Below, in pieces: positions 1-8,595 of a stretch of 64,000 nucleotides of DNA. The stretch comes from Corynebacterium minutissimum. GTDB lineage: Bacteria > Actinomycetota > Actinomycetes > Mycobacteriales > Mycobacteriaceae. The stretch spans positions 186,001 through 250,000 of the forward strand of contig NZ_CP069533.1 in the NCBI RefSeq assembly GCF_016889765.1, read 5' to 3'. Under the pieces are notes generated by a model. That model was not told where the DNA came from. It worked only from the letters and a program-made list of their open reading frames with translations, and ran no database searches. Positions within the stretch are counted from its first letter, which is position 1. Each line of letters opens with the position of its first letter. The position numbers were made by a program, and so were the translations under genes.

Positions 1-1003
1 CCTGACGAGCCCACGGCTGGGAAAAGAGTCCAGCGTCGGAGAAAGTGAAGGTATCGGTAAGGGTCCCGACTACCGGGGTGACGTCGAAGGGATTACCTTC
101 GGCATTGCGGTCCAACCAGGAAGGTTCCTTGAGGTGGGATTCGGCAACGCGCAGTTCTTCGGACTCGACAAGCGCGGAAGCGTCAGTAGTATCGGGCCAG
201 ACCACGACCTCGTCGAGTTCCGGCTTGTCGCCATAGTAGGAGTCATTGGCCTTCAACACGATGGCGCCCGAGTCTTCCACGCGGTCAATGACGTAAGGGC
301 CAAAGGATACCTGCAGCTCGGGGTCAAAGTGTCCGGGTTCGGTGGAAAAACCTTCGCGCCAGGTCTGGGCCACGTCCTCAAGCATCGACGGATCCTGGGC
401 GTGCAATGCTGCGTTGAGTTCCTCCACGCTCATCCCCGAGCGGTGCGCAATCGCATGTGCAGGAAGAACGGTGCCGGGGCCAAAAAGATAACGCCAGCGC
501 GAACCAGAATCAGGGTTGAACCATACCGTGAACTCCTTTGACTCCGGCGCGCACTCCATCGCGGCGATATCCGCTACCAAGGGCAGGTGGGACTCAAAGG
601 TTTGGCTGAGTAGGCCCGCGGTGTACGACAACAAAAAATCGTCGCAGGTGACCGGAATACCATCAGCAAATTTCGCCTGGTCCGTGATCTTAAAATCTAC
701 GTGCGCACCTGGGTGCTCTGCATCCGAGGGGTAATACTCAGCGTGGATCAGATCCGAGTTCGGGACCATTTGTCCGGCGGGCCCAGGGACGTACATCGCC
801 GGATACATACGGCTAGCAATCTGCGGGGCGCCCGTAGCATCACCCCATGGCGTTGCCGCGTTCGTGCTGGCTAGGCGCGCATCGGTGAGAAGGCCGAAGG
901 AGGGGGTTGGGGGGACGTCGTCAAGCGCGGCGTCCCGGTCTTCCCCGCATGCGGAGGCGGTTACCGCTACTGCCAGCAGTGCCGCCCCAAGTGAGCGACG
1001 CAT
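1..1003 (-). CDS. ABC-type peptide-binding lipoprotein (C-terminus outside the window)
   Basis: The frame runs from an ATG at 1003 off the left edge of the window. The N-terminus is a lipoprotein signal: Met-Arg-Arg, a hydrophobic stretch, then a lipobox ASAC with the lipidated cysteine near residue 19. The mature part reads like family 5 solute-binding proteins (SBP_bac_5, DppA/OppA type), with phrases such as ITDQAKFADG and PVTCDDFLLSY. It starts 3 nt after the secF stop, so it is probably the last gene of the secD-secF transcript. The same order (secD, secF, a DciAE-type lipoprotein) is known in corynebacteria. Substrate and partner permease cannot be told from here. Confidence 0.8.
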   Translation of the reverse strand, partial: MRRSLGAALLAVAVTASACGEDRDAALDDVPPTPSFGLLTDARLASTNAATPWGDATGAPQIASRMYPAMYVPGPAGQMVPNSDLIHAEYYPSDAEHPGAHVDFKITDQAKFADGIPVTCDDFLLSYTAGLLSQTFESHLPLVADIAAMECAPESKEFTVWFNPDSGSRWRYLFGPGTVLPAHAIAHRSGMSVEELNAALHAQDPSMLEDVAQTWREGFSTEPGHFDPELQVSFGPYVIDRVEDSGAIVLKANDSYYGDKPELDEVVVWPDTTDASALVESEELRVAESHLKEPSWLDRNAEGNPFDVTPVVGTLTDTFTFSDAGLFSQPWARQ

Positions 1004-1006
1004 GAT

Positions 1007-2137
1007 TTAGCGCCCGGGGCGCCACGAGACGCCGCCAGACTCCTCAGTACGGGGCTGCGATGCCGCTGCTGGCGACGCCACGGTGCGAAGAGGTTTCTCC
1101 CCGGAAGCGTCAGAGACGCGCGAGCCCTCCGCGCGGTAGGCTGCGACAACCTCGTTGTGCTTCTTCACGCTCTTCCGCTTGTTGGCCAGGGTCACCAGCA
1201 AGGTCGTTGCAAAGAAGATGGAGGAGAAAATGCCCTCGATGACACCAATGAACTGAATCAGCGCGAGGTCGCGCAACGTACCGATACCCATCAACCAGAT
1301 AGCGACGATGAAAAGTGCGATGATGGGCAGCGCGGAAATCACGGACGTCGAGATTGAGCGCATCACCGTCTGGTTAATGGCCAGGTTGGTGAGCTCGGAA
1401 TAGGTCTTAGAGCGCTGGCCTTCGAGGCCGGTTGTATTCTCATCCACCTTGTCAAAGACGATGACGGAGTCATAGAGGGAGAAGGTCAGCACGGTCAGCA
1501 GACCAATGATGACCGCCGGGGAGACCTCGAAACCAAAGAGAGCGTAAATACCGGCGATAAAGACACCGTCAAAGATGAGCGCGAGAATAGCGGCAAAAGC
1601 CATATCGCGCTGCAAGCGCACAGCCACGTAGATGGTCGCCACGACGAAAAAGACGAGCATGGCAATGATCATGCGCTGGGTAATCGATGAGCCCCAGGAT
1701 TCCGAAACAGTGGAGGAACCAATTGCATCGGGGCTAGGCGTGCCGTTCTCATCTTCGACCTGGAATTTTTCAAAGATGGCTTGGCGCGCCTGGTTCACCT
1801 CTTCTGCGGAGAGGCGCTCCGAAGTGACCTCGAGGGTCTCGGAGGAACCCGCGCCGACAATCTGGACCAGCTCTGGCTCGATGCCAGTGGCTTCGGTGAA
1901 GGTCTCTTCAACCTGCTCGGTGGTGAGGTCACCTGCCGGCATGGTGAGCTTGGTCCCGCCCTCGAAGTCGAGGGACAGGGTAAAGCCGCGGATGGCAATC
2001 GCCAGAATCGAGGCGATGAGTAAGACACCAGCGATGGTGTACCAGGTCTTGGAGCGACCAACGAAATCGAATCCGCCCTCGTCCTCGTAGAGGCGGTCCA
2101 TGCGGGAAATCTTGCGGGTGGTGGTATCGACAGCCAT
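1007..2137 (-). CDS. secF: Protein translocase subunit SecF
   Basis: SecF works with SecD as a proton-driven membrane partner of SecYEG that helps pull exported proteins through. The 376-residue protein has the family layout: one membrane segment near residues 33-52, an outer domain starting with the conserved LDFEGGTK motif, then five membrane segments between about 150 and 330, including a DGVFIAGIYALFG-type stretch and YDSVIVFDKVDEN. A basic, disordered C-tail follows. The gene starts 3 nt after secD ends, so the two are co-transcribed. Confidence 0.97.
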   Translation of the reverse strand: MAVDTTTRKISRMDRLYEDEGGFDFVGRSKTWYTIAGVLLIASILAIAIRGFTLSLDFEGGTKLTMPAGDLTTEQVEETFTEATGIEPELVQIVGAGSSETLEVTSERLSAEEVNQARQAIFEKFQVEDENGTPSPDAIGSSTVSESWGSSITQRMIIAMLVFFVVATIYVAVRLQRDMAFAAILALIFDGVFIAGIYALFGFEVSPAVIIGLLTVLTFSLYDSVIVFDKVDENTTGLEGQRSKTYSELTNLAINQTVMRSISTSVISALPIIALFIVAIWLMGIGTLRDLALIQFIGVIEGIFSSIFFATTLLVTLANKRKSVKKHNEVVAAYRAEGSRVSDASGEKPLRTVASPAAASQPRTEESGGVSWRPGR

Positions 2138-2140
2138 GGT

Positions 2141-4036
2141 TTATTTCTCCTCGTCCGTAGCAGTCGCAATTGGCTTGGCGACGCTCCCCTGAGCATCCGC
2201 AGCGCTAGTTTCGTCCTTGTCCGCCTTCTTGGCGTAGTAGCCACGCTCCCGGCGTTCCTCCACCAGGTTGTAGATGCCGCCCAGGCCATTCATGGAGGGC
2301 TTCGCATAAACCGGGCGGCGGCCGACGATCTGCATGATCGGCGCCATGACCAGGAAGGACACGAGGAGGTCGAAGACGGTGGTCAGACCCATCGTAAAGG
2401 CGAAGCCCTTAACCTCGCCGATAGCCAGGAAGTAGACCACGACCGCACCGATGAGCGTTACGGCATTACCGGTAACAATCGTCGAGCGCGAACGCTCCCA
2501 CGCGGTACGGGTAGCGGAACGGAACGTGCGGCCTTCCAGCAACTCATCCTTGATGCGTTCGTAGTAGACCACGAAGGAGTCGGCCGTTGCACCAATACCG
2601 ATAACCAGACCAGCCATGCCGGATAGATCCAGGGAGTAACCAATCCAGCGGCCCAGGAGCACCAAGGCGCCGTAGGTCAGCACGCCGGTAACGACAAGCA
2701 GGAAGAGCGACACCCAGGACAGCGCGCGGAAGTAGTAGATGGCATAGGCCGCCACGAGAATGAAGCCGACGATGCCAGCGATCAGGGCCGCCTTGAGTGC
2801 GGCCTTGCCGAGTGAGGGCGGCACGGTTTCGACCGTTCCGCCGGGCTCACCATTGGCACCGGTAAAGGACAGTGGCAGCGCACCGTAGCGCAGGTTGTTC
2901 GCGAGACTCTGGGCTTCCTCCTGGCTGAAGTCACCAGTAATGGAAGTAGCTGAGCCCACCGGGGTGGGGCCCTGAATAACCGGAGCAGAAATCACAGCGG
3001 AGTCTAGAGTAATGGCGATCTGCTTGTGCAGGTTCTCCTGAGTCAGGGTGGCCCAGGTTTGGGAACCGTTAGGGCCAGTACCCGTCTTGAAGGCAAAGCC
3101 GATCTCCATCTGACCGGTCTGCGGGTTCAGACCACCAGTAATAGGTGCGTCCGTATCAATCTCGTTACCGGTCAGGCGGGTGCCGTTGGGATCCGTGATG
3201 CCGTCGAGAAGCGGGGCGGGGTTCAACAGGTAGGGCTGCTGATTAGAGTAGTCACAGGCCACGAGCGGCTTGGCCGGGTCATCGGTTCCAGCCAGCGGGT
3301 CCGTCTCGGCGTCACAGGACATCAGGCCCAGCGCCGCAGTCTGCGCGGTGGGGTCCTCCGACTGACGGTCCTTGAGGAGCACGTCGTTGACCTTTTCGCG
3401 GCGCTCGGTCTCCTCGACGGAGTTTGCCGGCTCCGGCAGCGGCTTCTCAGTCACGGTAGGAGCCTTGGACTTCTTATCGTCCTTTTTCTTAGCGTCCTCG
3501 CCCTCTGCGGCAGGGTCGTTTGCGGAGTTGAGTGCCTCGTGGATGGACGCCAGCGCCTCATTGGCATGCTCCGGGGTAGAAATGCCGTACTTGACCCAGC
3601 GATTGGCCATGTCCGTCATCGTCTTCTCCAGCTTCCCCAGGTCCGGCATCGGCTGCTCGCCTACCGGACGGAAGAGAAGTTGGGAGGTCTGGCCCACTGC
3701 CTGGGCTTGGGAGGCATCCTCACCCGGCACGGTAATGACCAAGGTGGAGCCGTTAATCACGACCTCAGAGCCGGAAACACCCATGCCGTTCACGCGCTGC
3801 TCCAAAATGGTGCGCGCTTGCTGCAGCTGCTCTTGGGTTGGTTCCTCACCCTGGGGCACCAAAGTCACTCGGGTACCGCCCTGCAGGTCAATACCCAACT
3901 TAGGTGTGGCCGACTTGTTGCCGGTCAAGAAGATGAGGGCATAAATCACGATGACAATGAGCGCGAAGAGCGCCAGCGCGCGCTTGGGCCATTGCCGTTG
4001 GCTGGTGTTGACACCACCACGTTTCGATGCGGACAC
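2141..4036 (-). CDS. secD: Protein translocase subunit SecD
   Basis: SecD is the larger half of the SecDF export motor. The 631-residue protein begins with one membrane segment (about residues 17-38) and the conserved GIDLQGGTRVTL motif. The periplasmic-type P1 head follows, and a six-segment membrane block begins near residue 415, with GLVIGIGATADSFVVYYERI in the conserved fourth segment. A charged, low-complexity insert (about residues 180-215, with KKKDDKKSKAP) lies in the head region and looks like a flexible linker. The C-tail is hydrophilic. It is separated from yajC by 174 bp that contain a hairpin and probably its own promoter. Confidence 0.97.
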   Translation of the reverse strand: MSASKRGGVNTSQRQWPKRALALFALIVIVIYALIFLTGNKSATPKLGIDLQGGTRVTLVPQGEEPTQEQLQQARTILEQRVNGMGVSGSEVVINGSTLVITVPGEDASQAQAVGQTSQLLFRPVGEQPMPDLGKLEKTMTDMANRWVKYGISTPEHANEALASIHEALNSANDPAAEGEDAKKKDDKKSKAPTVTEKPLPEPANSVEETERREKVNDVLLKDRQSEDPTAQTAALGLMSCDAETDPLAGTDDPAKPLVACDYSNQQPYLLNPAPLLDGITDPNGTRLTGNEIDTDAPITGGLNPQTGQMEIGFAFKTGTGPNGSQTWATLTQENLHKQIAITLDSAVISAPVIQGPTPVGSATSITGDFSQEEAQSLANNLRYGALPLSFTGANGEPGGTVETVPPSLGKAALKAALIAGIVGFILVAAYAIYYFRALSWVSLFLLVVTGVLTYGALVLLGRWIGYSLDLSGMAGLVIGIGATADSFVVYYERIKDELLEGRTFRSATRTAWERSRSTIVTGNAVTLIGAVVVYFLAIGEVKGFAFTMGLTTVFDLLVSFLVMAPIMQIVGRRPVYAKPSMNGLGGIYNLVEERRERGYYAKKADKDETSAADAQGSVAKPIATATDEEK

Positions 4037-4078
4037 AAAGATCTCCTGTGTTGTGAGGAACAGGGCTAAAACTCAAAG

Positions 4079-4118
4079 GTCATGGCGTTGATGCACGGGG
4101 GTCACCCGGCGCCATGAC
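4079..4118 (-). other. Inverted repeat in the secD leader
   Basis: Perfect 9-bp arms (GTCATGGCG / CGCCATGAC) enclose 22 nt. Read in the secD direction, the loop holds a further short CGGG/CCCG hairpin, so the RNA could fold as a nested stem-loop starting about 43 nt before the secD start codon. No T-run follows. It may be an attenuator, a stability element or an operator; function unknown. Confidence 0.5.
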
Positions 4119-4210
4119 TAAAGCACAGTCCATCATCGTACGTCATGGATTGCTGTTTTCCTTAACAGGCTTAAGGTGAGCCGCCTGCGATGTGACCAGA
4201 GCAACTAAAT

Positions 4211-4543
4211 TTAGAGCTTGGGAAAGCGCTCGTCATTGTCGTCGTCGGCCGTCGTATCGGCCTCCGCTACTCCATCGGCGACATCGGCAGAACGCACAAT
4301 CGCCATGGTGTCGAAGGTCATGACGGTGCCGTCCTTGACACGCACATCAATCTGCTCGCCATGCTTCGCGACGACCGTCCCGTGCAGGCCGCCTGCAGTA
4401 ACGATGTTCTGACCGGGGGTCAGGGAAGACTGCAGCTCCTTCATCTGGTTTTGCCGCTTGCGCTGTGCGCGCATGGTCATGAAGCTCGGCAAGATGACGA
4501 GGACAGCGAGGACGAGAAGAAGAACTACTTGGGTACCATTCAT
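4211..4543 (-). CDS. yajC: Preprotein translocase accessory subunit YajC
   Basis: YajC is a small membrane protein that associates with SecDF. At 110 residues it has the expected single N-terminal membrane helix (residues 5-24), the conserved MRAQRKRQNQMKELQSSLTPG segment, the GGLHGTV motif and a short SH3-like domain, then an acidic tail rich in Asp. It lies 39 bp after ruvB on the same strand and 174 bp before secD, the usual actinobacterial ruvCAB-yajC-secDF order. Confidence 0.95.
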   Translation of the reverse strand: MNGTQVVLLLVLAVLVILPSFMTMRAQRKRQNQMKELQSSLTPGQNIVTAGGLHGTVVAKHGEQIDVRVKDGTVMTFDTMAIVRSADVADGVAEADTTADDDNDERFPKL

Positions 4544-4582
4544 AAGTGGCTAGTGTGCCAGAAACCATACCTGCCGGGCCAA

Positions 4583-5668
4583 TTAAAACAGCCCGCCGCC
4601 GAGCGCTCCGTCTGGCGCCTCGAGGCCAAGATGCTGCCATGCCGCTGTAGTGGCAACACGGCCGCGTCCAGTGCGGGACACCATTCCAGCGCGTACGAGA
4701 TAAGGCTCGCAGACCTCCTCCACGGTGGAAGGCTCCTCACCCACCGCGATAGCCAAGGTATTAACGCCGACGGGCCCGCCGCCGTGGCCTTTGATGAGGG
4801 CTTCGAGGACGGCACGGTCGAGCCGATCGAGGCCGCGCTCATCTACATCGAAGACCTTCAGCGCTCCCTGCGCCGCCGCGACATCGATATGACCGTCGCC
4901 GTTCACCTCGGCATAGTCACGCACGCGGCGAAGCAAGCGGTTCGCAATGCGCGGGGTACCACGAGAGCGAGAGCCAATCTCCACGGCGGCATCCGGATCA
5001 ATGTCGACATCAAGGATGGTCGCCGCGCGCGTAATGACCTTGGTCAAATCCGCGGTGTCGTAGTACTCCATCTGTGCGGTAAAGCCGAAGCGGTCACGCA
5101 ACGGGCCGGTGAGCATACCGGCACGTGTTGTGGCACCTACCAAGGTGAAGGGAGGGATCTCCAGCGGAATCGATGTCGCACCGGGGCCCTTGCCCACGAT
5201 GACATCAATGCGGAAATCCTCCATGGCCATGTAGAGCATTTCCTCTGCGGGCCGCGCGATGCGGTGGATCTCATCGATAAAAAGGACATCGCCTTCCATC
5301 AAATTCGACAGCATCGCTGCCAAGTCACCGGCACGTTCCAACGCCGGGCCGGACGTCATGCGCAAGGAGGTGCCCAGTTCCTGGGCAATGATCATCGCCA
5401 TCGTCGTCTTGCCCAGACCCGGCGGCCCAGAAAGCAGCACGTGGTCCGGAGTTACCCCGCGGTTCTTCGCACCGTTCAGCACGAGCGACAGCTGTTCGCG
5501 CACCTTAGGCTGGCCGATGAACTCGTCAAGAGACTTCGGGCGCAGCGAGCGTTCAATATCGTGCTCCCCCTGCTGCTCGGCCGCATCGACATCCTGGTTG
5601 CGCTGCGGCGGGGTGGACAGATTCATACCGTCAGGGAGCTTGAATTCAGTACGTTCGACATCAGACAT
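4583..5668 (-). CDS. ruvB: Holliday junction branch migration ATPase RuvB
   Basis: RuvB is the hexameric AAA+ motor that drives branch migration of Holliday junctions with RuvA. The 361-residue protein shows Walker A GPPGLGKTT (near residue 85), Walker B LFIDEIHR, the GATTRAGMLTGPLRDRFG sensor and arginine-finger region, and a C-terminal winged helix ending GPVGVNTLAIAVGEE. The start has a GGGGAG ribosome site 9 nt upstream. The gene begins 13 nt after ruvA ends, so translation is probably coupled. Confidence 0.98.
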   Translation of the reverse strand: MSDVERTEFKLPDGMNLSTPPQRNQDVDAAEQQGEHDIERSLRPKSLDEFIGQPKVREQLSLVLNGAKNRGVTPDHVLLSGPPGLGKTTMAMIIAQELGTSLRMTSGPALERAGDLAAMLSNLMEGDVLFIDEIHRIARPAEEMLYMAMEDFRIDVIVGKGPGATSIPLEIPPFTLVGATTRAGMLTGPLRDRFGFTAQMEYYDTADLTKVITRAATILDVDIDPDAAVEIGSRSRGTPRIANRLLRRVRDYAEVNGDGHIDVAAAQGALKVFDVDERGLDRLDRAVLEALIKGHGGGPVGVNTLAIAVGEEPSTVEEVCEPYLVRAGMVSRTGRGRVATTAAWQHLGLEAPDGALGGGLF

Positions 5669-5681
5669 GGCAGCCGCTCCC

Positions 5682-6287
5682 CTACTTCTTCGCGCCCAGC
5701 TGGCTCAGCGCAGCACGTAACACAACCGGCGTCGCCGCATCAGGCTGCTCCGCGGCCACGGCTTCCACAATCGGACGGGCGGCCTTGTCGGTAAAACCAA
5801 GGCCCACCAGGGCTTCGACAACATCGTCCACGACGGGTCCGGTGGCGGCGGGGGTGGCCGGTGGGACGTCGGAAAGCGCCGACGCAAAACCCGACACCTT
5901 ATCCTTGAGCTCCAGCACGAGGCGTTGCGCCATTCGCTTGCCCACGCCGGGAATCTTTTGCAAGCGCGCGGCCTCCTCTCCCGCAATGGCCTGCGCCAAA
6001 TCCCCAGCTCCCATCACCGACAAGGCCGCCAGCGCGAGCTTCGGCCCCAGGCCAGATACCGTCTGCAGGACATGGAACATATCGCGATCATCAGTACTGG
6101 TAAAGCCATAGAGTGTCATGGAATCTTCCTTGACCACCAGCGTTGTCATCACGTGGGATTCTTCCCCACGCTGGAGGGTCCCCAACGTCGTTGGGGTGGC
6201 CAGCACCTTATAGCCCACGCCAGCACACTCAATCACGACGTGATCAAGCTGAATGTCAAGGACGGTTCCGCGCAGCGATGCGATCAT
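5682..6287 (-). CDS. ruvA: Holliday junction recognition protein RuvA
   Basis: RuvA binds four-way junctions as a tetramer and loads RuvB. The 201-residue protein begins MIASLRGTV and has the OB-fold domain I, two helix-hairpin-helix motifs in domain II (SGLGPKLALAAL and IPGVGKRMAQRLVLEL), a variable Pro/Ala linker, and a C-terminal UBA-like domain III that contacts RuvB. It sits between ruvC and ruvB with gaps of 9 and 13 nt. Confidence 0.98.
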   Translation of the reverse strand: MIASLRGTVLDIQLDHVVIECAGVGYKVLATPTTLGTLQRGEESHVMTTLVVKEDSMTLYGFTSTDDRDMFHVLQTVSGLGPKLALAALSVMGAGDLAQAIAGEEAARLQKIPGVGKRMAQRLVLELKDKVSGFASALSDVPPATPAATGPVVDDVVEALVGLGFTDKAARPIVEAVAAEQPDAATPVVLRAALSQLGAKK

Positions 6288-6296
6288 GGCTTTTCC

Positions 6297-6911
6297 TTAC
6301 TTCATAGTGGTTGAGGGTGTACGGGAGACAGATGCAGTGCGGGGCGAGCTTCCCCGTACCCCGCTGGTGCGCGCGCCAGCACCTACCCCGGCGCTGGGAT
6401 CACTGCCATTTACCCACGCTAATGCCGGGGCGCGCCAACAGTGGCACACCGCTAGCGCCAAAGCATCGGCCGCGTCCGCCGGTTTTGGTGCTTCACTTAG
6501 CCCCAGGATACGGGTAATCATCGCCGTCATCTGCTTCTTGTCCGCTCGCCCGTTTCCGGACACAGCTTTCTTCACCTCCGACGGGGTGTACATGTGCACG
6601 GGGATGTCTCGCTCGGCCGCCGCTAGGACGAGAACCCCCACTGCATGAGCAGTCTGCATAACAGTGGAGACTTCACCGCGTTCGAATACGCGCTCGAGAG
6701 CGACCACCTGCGGCTGATAGTCATCCATCCACTCTCGCACGGCCACTGACAGGCGCTGGAGACGCTCTCCCAAATCCTTATCGCTTGGCGTGCGCACAAC
6801 CCCCACAGCAATGGGGATAACTGCGCGCCCACGTCCCGCTTGGACAACGGACAGACCGCAGCGCGTTAGACCCGGGTCAATGCCCATAACGCGCAAGCCT
6901 TCCAAGTTCAC
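6297..6911 (-). CDS. ruvC: Holliday junction resolvase RuvC
   Basis: RuvC nicks Holliday junctions symmetrically as a dimer. I place the start at a GTG at 6911 because AAGGAGG lies 5 nt before it; an in-frame upstream GTG at 6938 would put that ribosome site inside the gene. The resulting 204-residue protein begins VNLEGLRVMGIDPGLTRCG with the first catalytic Asp in GIDPG. VALERVF, NGRADKKQM and DAADALALAVCH supply the other acidic residues of the RNase H-like site. The C-terminal 40 residues are low complexity and probably disordered. Confidence 0.95.
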   Translation of the reverse strand: MNLEGLRVMGIDPGLTRCGLSVVQAGRGRAVIPIAVGVVRTPSDKDLGERLQRLSVAVREWMDDYQPQVVALERVFERGEVSTVMQTAHAVGVLVLAAAERDIPVHMYTPSEVKKAVSGNGRADKKQMTAMITRILGLSEAPKPADAADALALAVCHCWRAPALAWVNGSDPSAGVGAGARTSGVRGSSPRTASVSRTPSTTMK

Positions 6912-7002
6912 CGCGGCCTCCTTAACGTGTGCTACCACGAGCTAGTGTACACACACGTGTTCTAGACCCTCCACCGCGGTTCGTTCTCATGCCTGAAAAG
7001 CG

Positions 7003-7008
7003 TACAGT
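7003..7008 (+). promoter_or_regulatory. -10 hexamer of the nitroreductase gene (leaderless start)
   Basis: TACAGT fits the TAnnnT consensus and ends 7 nt before the ATG at 7016. No Shine-Dalgarno sequence is present, so the mRNA probably starts at or next to the start codon. Confidence 0.6.
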
Positions 7009-7015
7009 GGCCCGC

Positions 7016-7714
7016 ATGTCAACACATGCACAAGAATTGTCCGATTTCATCCGCTCCCGCCACTCCCCGCGCGCTTTCTTGCCGGAGCCTCTCCCGGCTG
7101 AGGTCATTGAGCAGGTGCTTATCGACGCCCAATCGGCCCCCTCCAACTCCAATACCCAGCCGTGGAACGTCCATCTCGTTGGTGGCGAGAAACTCAAGGA
7201 GTTGAGCGCGGCGCTCATTAAGGAGTTCGATACCAACGGCCTCAACCCGGATTTCACCATTGACTACGGTGAAGGCATTCACCCACAGCGCTCCCAGCAG
7301 TTGGCTGCAAAAATGTACGGCCTCTTAGGAATCTCACGCGAGGACGCCGAGGGCCGTACAGAATTCGTGAGGGAGAATCTCCGATTCTTCGGCGCGCCCC
7401 ACATCGCGTTGCTGTTTATCCCTCCCCTGGGCGACCGCATCCGCGCTTCCTTCGATCAGGGAACTTACGCGGAAAACTTCCTGCTTTCCCTGGCCGCACA
7501 CGGCTACCACGGCGTACCGCAAGGAATGGTGTCTTTGCTCGCGCCCACCGTCCGCGAGTTCCTCGGCGTGGATGAGGACCAGAAGCTGGTCACAGCCCTT
7601 ACCTTCGGTAAGGCCGATGAGACCAGCCCGGTCTTCAACACCAATCCAGGCCGCGCACCCCTGTCCGAAACCGTGACGGTGCACGGCATCGACAGCCTGG
7701 AGTTGAAGAAGTAG
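7016..7714 (+). CDS. Nitroreductase family protein
   Basis: A flavin (FMN)-dependent oxidoreductase of the nitroreductase family; the natural substrate is unknown. The 232-residue protein shows the N-terminal RHSPRAFLPEPLP motif and the SAPSNSNTQPWNVHLV FMN-binding signature near residue 45. The C-terminal HGYHGVPQGMVSLLAPTVRE part matches the family's second conserved block. The frame extends upstream, but ATG 7016 is preferred because a -10 hexamer ends 7 nt before it (leaderless). It is convergent with the YebC gene. Confidence 0.9.
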   Translation: MSTHAQELSDFIRSRHSPRAFLPEPLPAEVIEQVLIDAQSAPSNSNTQPWNVHLVGGEKLKELSAALIKEFDTNGLNPDFTIDYGEGIHPQRSQQLAAKMYGLLGISREDAEGRTEFVRENLRFFGAPHIALLFIPPLGDRIRASFDQGTYAENFLLSLAAHGYHGVPQGMVSLLAPTVREFLGVDEDQKLVTALTFGKADETSPVFNTNPGRAPLSETVTVHGIDSLELKK

Positions 7715-7718
7715 TCAG

Positions 7719-7736
7719 CGCCGAGGTTAATCGGCG
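7719..7736. terminator. Short hairpin between the convergent nitroreductase and yebC genes
   Basis: CGCCGA and TCGGCG arms of 6 bp enclose GGTTAA between the two stop codons, overlapping the end of yebC. There is no T-run on either side, so this is only a possible weak bidirectional terminator. Confidence 0.35.
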
Positions 7737-8482
7737 TCGAGCTCAGCGAGGACTTCGTCGCTCAAGTCCATGTTCGTGTACACGTTCTGGACATCGTCGG
7801 AGTCCTCGAGCGCGTCAATGAGGCGGAAGATCTTGCGCGCATCGTCTGCCTGCAGCGGCACCTCAACAGAGGCGCGGAAGTCGGTATCGGTGTCATCGAC
7901 CTCAATATCGGCTTCTCCGAGAGCCTCGCGCACAGCCGGAATATCACCCGGGGCGCAGGTAATCTCGAACTTCTCGCCGTTGTCCTTGACTTCTTCGGCG
8001 CCGGCTTCCAGTACGGCGAGGAGAATGTCATCCTCGCTCTGCTCGCCCTTCTCTACGAAGACGAGGCCGGTGCGCGAGAACATGTAGGCCACAGAGCCCG
8101 ACTCGCCTAGGTTGCCGCCGTTCTTGGACATCGCAGTGCGCACCTCAGTCGCCGCACGGTTGCGGTTATCCGTCAGGCACTCGATTAGCATGGCCACACC
8201 ATTGGGCCCATAGCCCTCGTACATGACATTTTCCCAATCAGCGCCGCCGGCTTCTTCGCCGGAGCCGCGCTTGCGGGCGCGCTCGATGTTGTCGTTAGGA
8301 ACAGAGGCCTTCTTGGCCTTCTTGATCATGTCATCGAGGGTCGGGTTAGCCGCAGGATCGCCGCCGCCGGTGCGTGCCGCGACCTCGATGTTCTTAATCA
8401 GCTTGGCAAACTCCTTGCCACGTTTGGCATCGTTAGCCGCTTTTTTATGCTTGGTAGTTGCCCATTTGGAGTGGCCTGACAT
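7727..8482 (-). CDS. YebC/PmpR family regulatory protein
   Basis: YebC-family proteins are three-domain proteins annotated as DNA-binding regulators; some members help ribosomes through difficult sequences. The 251-residue length is typical. The N-terminus MSGHSKWATTKHKKAANDAK is the family hallmark, followed by DNIERARKRGSGE, VMYEGYGPNGVAMLIE and NGGNLGESGSVAYMF. AAAGGG lies 5 nt before the ATG. In many actinobacteria yebC sits beside ruvCAB, and here it is one gene away. Confidence 0.95.
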   Translation of the reverse strand: MSGHSKWATTKHKKAANDAKRGKEFAKLIKNIEVAARTGGGDPAANPTLDDMIKKAKKASVPNDNIERARKRGSGEEAGGADWENVMYEGYGPNGVAMLIECLTDNRNRAATEVRTAMSKNGGNLGESGSVAYMFSRTGLVFVEKGEQSEDDILLAVLEAGAEEVKDNGEKFEITCAPGDIPAVREALGEADIEVDDTDTDFRASVEVPLQADDARKIFRLIDALEDSDDVQNVYTNMDLSDEVLAELDAD

Positions 8483-8595
8483 GTCATCCCTTTCGATGTG
8501 GATGTATGAAACTGGTGCAATTATACGGGTCCGCCGCCGCCGGCATTACTAGGGGTGCCCCAGGCATCAATACGGTGTCGACGTACGCGGCCGAC

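Noticed and set aside
4165..4185. A DtxR-box-like stretch upstream of secD (TTAAGGTGAGCC)
   Set aside because: Only the left half resembles the TTAGGTTAG half-site and the right half does not fit the palindrome, so it is not a credible operator.
4361..5794. A 477-codon plus-strand frame opposite ruvB and yajC
   Set aside because: It crosses two well-supported genes on the other strand and has no family resemblance.
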